Of a DNA stretch of 5,049 nucleotides, positions 1 to 5,049 are shown one piece after another. Origin of the DNA: Myxococcales bacterium. Its GTDB lineage: Bacteria; Myxococcota; Myxococcia; Myxococcales; Anaeromyxobacteraceae. How positions within the stretch are numbered: position 1 is the first letter of the stretch; every line of letters starts with the position of its first letter. A program made the translations under genes and the position numbers. The stretch spans positions 1-5,049 of the forward strand of contig JAJYHA010000348.1 in NCBI GenBank assembly GCA_021784995.1. Reading direction: 5' to 3'. The notes under the pieces are model-generated. The model saw only the letters and a list, made by a program, of their open reading frames with translations, was not told where the DNA came from and ran no database searches.

Positions 1-122
1 GTCGGCGCGGGGCCGGCGCCGGCGGCGGGACCCTGCGGAGCGCGCCGGCCGTGTCCACGGTACCACGTCCTGCCGTCCAGGCGGCTTGCGCGCCGCGGCG
101 AGCATGCTAGAGGAACGTCCCC
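1..122. other. Upstream region of thrS, no gene recognised
   Basis: I see no convincing coding sequence here; the frame open from base 86 is the overlapping frame of thrS. The stretch contains a perfect 9-bp all-GC inverted repeat, GGCCGGCGC (11-19) and GCGCCGGCC (42-50), separated by 22 bases. No T-run follows it, so it is not a standard intrinsic terminator; it could be the stem of an upstream terminator or a chance product of the base composition. No clear -35/-10 pair was found, so the thrS promoter may lie outside the window. Confidence 0.4.
109..114 (+). promoter_or_regulatory. Shine-Dalgarno of thrS
   Basis: AGAGGA lies 8 bases before the ATG at 123. It supports that ATG as the start of thrS. 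The only nearby ATG (104-106) is in another frame. Confidence 0.75.
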
Positions 123-2075
123 ATGTCCGACCTCGTGAGCATCACGCTGCCCGACGGCTCCTCCCGCCAGGTGCCGAAGGGCATGCGCATCGACGACTTC
201 GTGAAGGCGCAGATCGGCCCCGGCCTCGCGCGGGCGGCCTATCTGGCGCACCTCGACGGGGAGCCGGTGGACCTGGCGCGGCCGCTCGACCGCGACGCGC
301 GCCTGGAGATCGTCACCACGAAGAGCCCCGAGGCGCTGGAGGTCGCCCGCCACGACGCCGCGCACGTGATGGCGAGCGCCGTGCAGCGCCTCTACCCCGG
401 GACGCAGGTCACCATCGGGCCGGCCATCGAGGACGGCTTCTACTACGACTTCGCGCGCGAGCAGCCCTTCACGCCCGAGGACCTGGCACGCATCGAGGCG
501 GCCATCGCCGAGGAGATCGCGGCCGACCGCCCCTTCGTGCGCGAGGAGATCTCCATGGAGGCCGCCATCGGCCTCTTCGAGGCCCGGGGGGAGCGCTTCA
601 AGGTCGAGATCGTGAAGGACATCGCCGCCCGGGGGGCGAAGACGCTCACGCTCTACCGCCACGGCGACTGGGTGGACTTCTGCCTCGGCCCGCACGGCCC
701 GTCGACGGGCAGGCTGGGGGTCGTGAAGCTGCTCAACGTCGCGGGCGCTTACTGGCGCGGCGATCCCAGGAACCCGATGCTGCAGCGCATCTACGGCACG
801 CAGTTCTTCGACCGCAAGGCGCTCGAGGAGCACCTGCGCCGGATCGAGGAGGCGCGCAAGCGCGACCACCGCAAGCTCGGTCCCGCGCTGGGCCTCTTCG
901 CCTTCCACGAGTACGCGCCGGGCGCCGCGTTCTGGCTGCCGCACGGCACCGTGCTCTTCAACCTGCTGCGCGACGCCATGGCGCGGCTCGTCGGGCGGAA
1001 CGGGTACCAGGAGGTGAAGACGCCGCTCCTGTTCAACAAGCGGCTCTGGGAGACCTCCGGGCACTGGGGCAAGTACCGCGAGAACATGTTCCTCGTGCTC
1101 GACAGCGAGGCCGACGCGTCGCTCCCGCTCGACGAGCGCTTCACGCAGAGCCTGAAGCCGATGAACTGCCCGTCGCACCACCTCATCTACCGGATGGCGC
1201 GGCGCAGCTACCGGGAGCTGCCGATCCGCTACTACACGACGGACGTGCTGCACCGGAACGAGGCGTCCGGCTCGCTGGGCGGCCTCACCCGCGTCCGGCA
1301 GTTCCAGCAGGACGACTCGCACATCTACCTCATGGAGTCGCAGGTCCAGGAGGAGGTGGCGCGCATCGTGGGCCTGATGCGCCAGGTCTACGGCGCGTTC
1401 GGGCTCGAGTTCACGGCCCGCTTCTCGACGCGTCCCGAGACGCGCATCGGCGACGACGCGCTGTGGGACCGCGCCGAGGGGGCGCTGCGGGTGGCGCTGG
1501 AGGCCCTGGGGCTGCCCTACACCGTGAACCCCGGCGACGGCGCCTTCTACGGGCCCAAGATCGACTTCGCGGTGACCGACTCGCTCGGGCGGACCTGGCA
1601 GCTCTGCACGATCCAGCTCGACTACGCCGCGCCGGAGCGCTTCGACCTCACCTACGTCGGCGACGACAACCGGGAGCACCGGCCGGTCGTGATCCACCGG
1701 GCCATCTTCGGATCCTTCGAGCGCTTCGTCGCCATCCTGGTCGAGCACTACGCGGGGGCCTTCCCGGCCTGGCTGGCGCCGGTCCAGGCGCGCGTGGTGA
1801 CCGTCTCCGACCGCTTCGACGACTGGGGGCGGGCGGTGCGGGACCGCCTCCTCGCCGAGGGCTTCCGGGCCGAGCTCGACGCGTCCTCCGACAAGCTCGG
1901 CGCCAAGATCAGGAACGCCCAGCTGGCCAAGATCCCCTACACGCTGGTGGTCGGGGAGAAGGAGGTCCAGGCCCGCGCCGTCGCGCCGCGACGCCACGGC
2001 GGCGAGGACCTGAAGGCGATGCCGCTCGACGGGCTCGTCGAGCTCATGCGGCGCGAGGCGACGCCGCCGTTCTGA
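123..2075 (+). CDS. thrS: Threonine--tRNA ligase (ThrRS), complete
   Basis: This cytoplasmic class II aminoacyl-tRNA synthetase joins threonine to tRNA-Thr with ATP and edits mischarged Ser-tRNA-Thr. The 650-residue product is close to the 642 of E. coli ThrRS. Domain order is complete: an N-terminal TGS domain (about 1-63), the editing domain with H77/H81 (HDAAH) and D185/C187/H191 (VDFCLGPH) plus K160, the catalytic core (about 245-540), and the C-terminal anticodon-binding domain (about 545-640). The catalytic zinc ligands of the family are present as C349 (MNCPS), H400 (DDSHIY) and H525 (VIHRA). Motif 2 is [18 protein letters not shown] with R378, and motif 3 ends at R534 (GSFER). Two positions differ from E. 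coli: CPSH replaces CPGH, and RQFQQDD replaces RGFTQDD; the latter resembles eukaryotic ThrRS wording. The start is supported by AGAGGA 8 bases upstream. The usual partner infC does not follow; a convergent gene overlaps the last 32 bases instead. Identity is secure. Confidence 0.97.
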   Translation: MSDLVSITLPDGSSRQVPKGMRIDDFVKAQIGPGLARAAYLAHLDGEPVDLARPLDRDARLEIVTTKSPEALEVARHDAAHVMASAVQRLYPGTQVTIGPAIEDGFYYDFAREQPFTPEDLARIEAAIAEEIAADRPFVREEISMEAAIGLFEARGERFKVEIVKDIAARGAKTLTLYRHGDWVDFCLGPHGPSTGRLGVVKLLNVAGAYWRGDPRNPMLQRIYGTQFFDRKALEEHLRRIEEARKRDHRKLGPALGLFAFHEYAPGAAFWLPHGTVLFNLLRDAMARLVGRNGYQEVKTPLLFNKRLWETSGHWGKYRENMFLVLDSEADASLPLDERFTQSLKPMNCPSHHLIYRMARRSYRELPIRYYTTDVLHRNEASGSLGGLTRVRQFQQDDSHIYLMESQVQEEVARIVGLMRQVYGAFGLEFTARFSTRPETRIGDDALWDRAEGALRVALEALGLPYTVNPGDGAFYGPKIDFAVTDSLGRTWQLCTIQLDYAAPERFDLTYVGDDNREHRPVVIHRAIFGSFERFVAILVEHYAGAFPAWLAPVQARVVTVSDRFDDWGRAVRDRLLAEGFRAELDASSDKLGAKIRNAQLAKIPYTLVVGEKEVQARAVAPRRHGGEDLKAMPLDGLVELMRREATPPF

Positions 2076-3153
2076 CCGGCGCCGCGCGCGCCGCCACGCG
2101 GCCGGCCAGCACCATCACCAGGAAGAGCAGGCCCAGCACGCGGTGCCCCTCGGCCCAGGCCTCGACGCGCGGCCCGGAGACGTCGAACCCGAGGAGGGAG
2201 ATGGCGGCGGCGGCCGCGCCGGCGGTCCACGCGGCACGGCCGCCCTCCGCCAGGGTGGCGGCGAGGAGGGGGACGCCCAGCACGAAGAGCTGCGGCCAGC
2301 CGTAGCCCGAGACGAGGGGGACGGCGGCCAGGAGGAGGACGCGCCGGCGGCGCGGCGCCGACAGGAGGAGCGCCAGCAGGGCCGCGCAGGAGAGCGCGGC
2401 GAGGGGGCGGCCGACCCCGGCGAGGCGCGCCATGGCCCAGAGCGACTGGTTCCGGACCGAGTCGATCATGCTCCCCACGTCGGCCGACTGGGACGCGACC
2501 CAGGAGACGTGCTCGCGCAGGGCGCCGGCCCCGCCGTACCGGACGGCGGTCACGGCGACGAGGGTGAGCGCGGCGCCGGCGGCGCCCAGGAAGGCGCCCC
2601 AGCGCCGGCGCGCGGCGAGGTCGAGGAAGATCACGGCGGGCGCCACCTTGAGCGCGACCGCCAGCGCCAGGAGCGCGCCCGCCGCCCCCTCCCGGCCGCG
2701 GTCGTCGAGCGCGAAGGCGCCGAGCGCCAGCGCGAGCACGAGCAGGTCGACCTGTCCGTAGCCGATCTCCTGGGCGAGCGCCTGCGCGAGCAGCGCCCAG
2801 GCGAGCGGGGCCGCCAGGGGCGCGCGGGCGCCGAGCTGGCGATCGAGCGCCCACGCGACGGCGAGCACGAGCAGGGCCGAGAGGACGGACCAGGCGGCCC
2901 TGCCCGCGGCCAGCGGCAGGCGTGACAGCGGCGCGAAGAGGGCCGCCACGCCCGGCGCGTAGCGGTACGGCATGTCGGTGCCCGGCGGGTCGTACAGCCC
3001 GGCGGCGGCGTGGAAGCGCGCCCCCGCCCTCCAGAACACGGCCAGGTCGACCGTCGGGCGGTGGGCGCCCCGGACGGCTGCGAAGGCGAGCGCCAGGGCC
3101 AGCGCGCCGAGCGCGAGGCGGCGGACCCATCGCGGGGAGGGGAGCGGGCGCAC
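2044..3153 (-). CDS. GT87 (DUF2029)-type membrane glycosyltransferase
   Basis: The 369-residue product is an integral membrane protein with about eight to ten hydrophobic segments, beginning with one at residues 13-30. Its motifs are those I associate with GT87 (GT-C fold) enzymes, many of which transfer mannose from polyprenyl-phosphate-mannose on the outer face of the cytoplasmic membrane. Visible in order are D36 in [10 protein letters not shown] (putative catalytic Asp), GLYDP (52-56), YRYAPG (63-68), GYGQVDLL (131-138), K169/P172 in [12 protein letters not shown] (182-185) and NQSLWAMAR (235-243). The start is GTG at 3153-3151, the first possible start in a frame that has no other ATG, GTG or TTG nearby upstream. 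No well-spaced Shine-Dalgarno is visible, only GGGG touching the GTG, so the start is less certain than the frame. It converges on thrS and is divergent from leuA. Donor, acceptor and pathway cannot be read from the sequence. Confidence 0.8.
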   Translation of the reverse strand: MRPLPSPRWVRRLALGALALALAFAAVRGAHRPTVDLAVFWRAGARFHAAAGLYDPPGTDMPYRYAPGVAALFAPLSRLPLAAGRAAWSVLSALLVLAVAWALDRQLGARAPLAAPLAWALLAQALAQEIGYGQVDLLVLALALGAFALDDRGREGAAGALLALAVALKVAPAVIFLDLAARRRWGAFLGAAGAALTLVAVTAVRYGGAGALREHVSWVASQSADVGSMIDSVRNQSLWAMARLAGVGRPLAALSCAALLALLLSAPRRRRVLLLAAVPLVSGYGWPQLFVLGVPLLAATLAEGGRAAWTAGAAAAAISLLGFDVSGPRVEAWAEGHRVLGLLFLVMVLAGRVAARAAPVRTAASPRAA

Positions 3154-3186
3154 CCCCGACGAGTAGCGCGAAACGCGGCGCTCGTC

Positions 3187-3215
3187 TTGACGCGCGCGAG
3201 GTCCGCCGCTATTGT
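3187..3215 (+). promoter_or_regulatory. Predicted sigma70-type promoter for leuA
   Basis: TTGACG (3187-3192) and TATTGT (3210-3215) are separated by exactly 17 bases, the optimal spacing for the housekeeping sigma factor. The -10 stands out as an AT-rich spot in a GC-rich region. Transcription would begin near 3222, giving a leader of about 165 bases before leuA. A small inverted repeat, CGCG-AAA-CGCG (3167-3177), lies just upstream of the -35 and could be an operator or chance. Confidence 0.65.
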
Positions 3216-3225
3216 CTCCCGCCTG

Positions 3226-3291
3226 ATGTCGATCCGTCGCTGCCAGCGTCGACTTCTTAGCCAGGCGGGAGAGGCTCCCCGGCCAGGCTAG
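3226..3291 (+). CDS. Possible leuA leader peptide (21 aa), tentative
   Basis: This short ORF starts with ATG about 4 bases after the predicted transcription start and ends at TAG 95 bases before leuA. Its product would be rich in Arg and contain two adjacent Leu residues at positions 10 and 11, both encoded by CTT (3253-3258). I found no CTT in thrS and only one in the visible part of leuA, at residue 31, so the tandem pair is unusual. Eight of its 20 codons after the ATG end in A or T, unlike the flanking genes. Against it, no Shine-Dalgarno is present, so it would have to be translated as a nearly leaderless message. In leucine operons of other bacteria such peptides sense charged tRNA-Leu by ribosome stalling; applying that here is inference. 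Confidence 0.3.
   Translation: MSIRRCQRRLLSQAGEAPRPG
3258..3290 (+). promoter_or_regulatory. Leader hairpin A
   Basis: TAGCC (3258-3262) pairs with GGCTA (3286-3290), GGC (3264-3266) with GCC (3282-3284), and GGGAG (3267-3271) with CTCCC (3275-3279), closing on a 3-base loop. The stem has one A-A mismatch and a 2-base bulge. It begins on the second CTT Leu codon of the small leader ORF and ends within its stop codon, so a ribosome on that ORF would melt it. Its 5' arm is also complementary to the 5' arm of hairpin B. Confidence 0.45.
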
Positions 3292-3302
3292 CTGCGCCGC
3301 GA

Positions 3303-3330
3303 CCTCTTCCGCCGAACCCGGCCGAAGAGG
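3303..3330 (+). promoter_or_regulatory. Leader hairpin B, alternative to A
   Basis: CCTCTTC (3303-3309) pairs perfectly with GAAGAGG (3324-3330); after a C-C mismatch GCC (3311-3313) pairs with GGC (3320-3322), leaving a 6-base loop. The 5' arm (3303-3313) can instead pair with 3264-3274 in hairpin A over 11 positions, ten Watson-Crick and one G-U. The 3' arm can alternatively pair AGAGG (3326-3330) with CCTCT (3335-3339). Only two T residues follow, so this is not a typical intrinsic terminator. Confidence 0.45.
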
Positions 3331-3346
3331 TTGCCCTCTCGACAGA

Positions 3347-3386
3347 GACGACTTCCTCGGCCCGAACCAGGAGCACGAGGAACGTC
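3347..3386 (+). promoter_or_regulatory. Hairpin sequestering the leuA Shine-Dalgarno
   Basis: TTCCTCG (3353-3359) is the exact complement of CGAGGAA (3376-3382), which contains the leuA Shine-Dalgarno, across a 16-base loop. After a 2-base bulge (3351-3352) GACG (3347-3350) pairs with CGTC (3383-3386). The 11-bp stem ends at the base before the ATG at 3387, so folding would hide the ribosome site. Confidence 0.45.
3376..3382 (+). promoter_or_regulatory. Shine-Dalgarno of leuA
   Basis: GAGG (3377-3380), within CGAGGAA, lies 6 bases before the ATG at 3387. It favours this start over the in-frame GTG at 3528, which is preceded by AAGGG only 4 bases away. Confidence 0.65.
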
Positions 3387-5049
3387 ATGTCGAACCGAGA
3401 CCACTCTCCCGCATCGCCCGCCCAGGCCGGCGCGCCTTCGGCTCCGCACGGCGCGGGCTCCGCTGCAGTGCCCGGCCTTTCGGCCGCTGCGGGCCCCGGG
3501 GCCGGCGGGGCGAGCGGCAAGGGCACGGTGATCGACGTCCCGGACCGCGTCGTCGTCTTCGACACCACGCTCCGCGACGGCGAGCAGTCGCCGGGCGCCT
3601 CCATGAACCTGGGGCAGAAGCTGCAGGTCGCCCGGGCGCTCCGCGACCTGGGGGTGGACGTGATCGAGGCGGGCTTCGCGGCGGCCTCGCCGGGCGACTT
3701 CGAGGCGATCGAGGCGGTCGCGCGCGAAGTCGACGGGCCGATCATCTGCAGCCTCTCGCGCTCGAACCGGGAGGACATCGAGGCCTCGGCGCGGGCGCTG
3801 CGCGCCGCGCCGCGCAAGCGCATCCACGTCTTCCTCGCCACCAGCCCCATCCACCGCGACTTCAAGCTGAAGATGGCCAAGGAGGAGATCATCAAGCGCT
3901 CGGTCGACGGCGTGCGGATGGCGCGCGACCTGTGCGACGACGTGGAGTTCTCGTGCGAGGACGCGTCCCGCACCGAGCTCGAGTTCCTGGCCGAGGTCTC
4001 CGAGCGCGCCCTCGAGGCGGGCGCGACGACCCTCAACATCCCCGACACGGTCGGGTACGCCCTGCCGCAGACCTACGCCGGGACGCTGGAGTACCTCCGC
4101 AAGCACGTGCGGGGCATCGAGCGGGCCGTCATGTCGGTGCACTGCCACAACGACCTCGGGCTCGCGGTCGCGAACAGCCTGGCCGGCATCGAGGTCGGCG
4201 TCCGGCAGGTGGAGTGCACCATCAACGGCATCGGGGAGCGCGCCGGGAACGCCTCGCTGGAGGAGATCGTGATGGCGATCCGCACCCGGCAGGACGTGCT
4301 GCGGGTGCGCACGGGCGTCCGCACCGAGCGCCTCTACCCCGCCAGCCGGCTGGTCTCCCACGTGACGGGGATCCACGTCCAGCGGAACAAGGCGATCGTG
4401 GGCGAGAACGCCTTCGCTCATGAGGCGGGCATCCACCAGCACGGCATGCTCAGCCACCGCGAGACCTACGAGATCATGCGCCCGGAGGAGGTGGGCTTCA
4501 GCCGCAGCCAGCTCGTGCTGGGCAAGCACTCGGGCCGCCACGCCCTGAAGGACCGGCTGGTGGCGCTCGGCTACAGCCTGGACGAGCGGCAGCTCGACCG
4601 GGTCTTCGCCGACTTCAAGGTGCTGGCCGACAAGAAGAAGGACATCTACGACGGCGACATCGAGGCGCTGGTGATCCACGGCCAGATCCTCGGCTCGGGC
4701 GCCCACGCCTGGGAGCTGGTCGCGCTCTCCACCACCTCGGGGACCGGCACCCTGCCGGCGGCCTCGATCTGCCTCCAGAAGAGCGACGGGAGCCGCCACC
4801 AGGACGCCGCCGCCGGCGACGGCCCCGTGGACGCCGTGTTCAAGGCCATCGAGCGGATCACCGGCATCGCGGGCAAGCTCCGCGACTACCGCATCCAGAG
4901 CGTCACGGTGGGCGAGGACGCCCAGGGCGAGGTGGTGCTCGAGGTGGAGCATCCGACCGGCGTCTACCGGGGCCGCGCGCTCTCGACCGACGTCATCGAG
5001 GGCTCCGCGCGCGCCTACCTCGACGTCGTGAACCGCATCGCGCTCAAGC
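3387..5049 (+). CDS. leuA: 2-isopropylmalate synthase, 3' end cut by window
   Basis: LeuA condenses acetyl-CoA with 2-ketoisovalerate to 2-isopropylmalate, the first committed step of leucine synthesis, in the cytoplasm. The frame is open from ATG 3387 to the window edge: 554 codons without a stop. The catalytic TIM barrel begins near residue 54 with [16 protein letters not shown] (R63, metal ligand D64), then CEDASRTE, the metal-binding HCHND (H252, H254) and [14 protein letters not shown] (N288). The D-to-H spacing of 188 matches short, E. coli-type LeuA as I recall it. The linker motifs [15 protein letters not shown] and [10 protein letters not shown] follow, then [18 protein letters not shown] opens the C-terminal leucine-sensing domain, nearly all of which is present. 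Leucine feedback inhibition is therefore expected. Homocitrate or citramalate synthase is less likely given these motifs. Oddity: residues 2-47 form an Ala/Gly/Pro/Ser-rich, probably disordered tail with relaxed codon use. An alternative start is GTG 3528 (residue 48). Confidence 0.95.
   Translation, partial: MSNRDHSPASPAQAGAPSAPHGAGSAAVPGLSAAAGPGAGGASGKGTVIDVPDRVVVFDTTLRDGEQSPGASMNLGQKLQVARALRDLGVDVIEAGFAAASPGDFEAIEAVAREVDGPIICSLSRSNREDIEASARALRAAPRKRIHVFLATSPIHRDFKLKMAKEEIIKRSVDGVRMARDLCDDVEFSCEDASRTELEFLAEVSERALEAGATTLNIPDTVGYALPQTYAGTLEYLRKHVRGIERAVMSVHCHNDLGLAVANSLAGIEVGVRQVECTINGIGERAGNASLEEIVMAIRTRQDVLRVRTGVRTERLYPASRLVSHVTGIHVQRNKAIVGENAFAHEAGIHQHGMLSHRETYEIMRPEEVGFSRSQLVLGKHSGRHALKDRLVALGYSLDERQLDRVFADFKVLADKKKDIYDGDIEALVIHGQILGSGAHAWELVALSTTSGTGTLPAASICLQKSDGSRHQDAAAGDGPVDAVFKAIERITGIAGKLRDYRIQSVTVGEDAQGEVVLEVEHPTGVYRGRALSTDVIEGSARAYLDVVNRIALK

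Noticed and set aside
12..23. A 12-base palindrome, GCCGGC repeated twice, as a possible protein-binding site.
   Set aside because: Repeats of this kind are expected at this GC content and nothing nearby supports an operator.
59..67. GGTACCACG upstream of thrS, resembling part of the T-box core of tRNA-sensing leaders.
   Set aside because: The preceding AGGGT part is missing, and I see no specifier stem or terminator/antiterminator pair in the 122 bases available. More upstream sequence and a T-box covariance-model search would settle it.
86..2305. A 739-codon open frame on the plus strand across thrS, and similar long frames at 1937-3130 (-) and 2143-2925 (+).
   Set aside because: These are Arg/Gly/Ala/Pro-rich shadow frames of thrS and of the GT87-type gene, with no recognisable domain, while the competing frames carry clear family motifs.
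3303..3332. Intrinsic terminator in the leuA leader.
   Set aside because: The stem is good, but only two T residues follow, so it is described as a regulatory hairpin rather than a terminator.
3288..4952. A 554-codon open frame on the minus strand across leuA.
   Set aside because: It mirrors leuA codon by codon. In GC-rich genes with few A/T third positions the antisense frame rarely meets stops; the product is low-complexity and resembles no family I know.

Overview
The window is very GC-rich (roughly 70% or more by eye), and codons in its genes almost always end in G or C. Together with the protein sequences this suggests a high-GC bacterium of the Myxococcota, most likely an Anaeromyxobacter-like organism. 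That assignment is an inference from composition and protein style, not from a database match.

Layout: bases 1-122 are non-coding as far as I can tell. They hold a 9-bp GC inverted repeat and the Shine-Dalgarno of thrS. A complete threonyl-tRNA synthetase gene (thrS, 123-2075, +) follows. A polytopic membrane protein of the GT87/DUF2029 glycosyltransferase type lies on the minus strand (2044-3153) and converges on thrS; the two reading frames overlap by 32 bp at their 3' ends. A 233-bp divergent intergenic region (3154-3386) carries a good sigma70-type promoter and a structured leader. It is followed by leuA (2-isopropylmalate synthase, 3387 to the window edge, +), which is cut by the end of the window, so its stop codon is not seen.

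The three genes do not form one operon. thrS charges tRNA-Thr for translation, leuA commits 2-ketoisovalerate to leucine synthesis, and the membrane protein probably transfers a sugar from a polyprenyl-phosphate donor in the cell envelope. No mobile element, CRISPR array, tRNA or rRNA gene is visible.

The part most worth a second look is the leuA leader. It contains a tiny ORF with two adjacent rare Leu codons (CTT CTT), mutually exclusive hairpins just downstream, and a last hairpin that pairs with the leuA Shine-Dalgarno and ends at the base before the ATG. This looks like a translation-coupled attenuator, but it is a hypothesis drawn from one sequence in a GC-rich background where chance pairing is common. 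The first 47 codons of leuA also look unlike the rest of the gene. I see no other candidate for an undescribed system.
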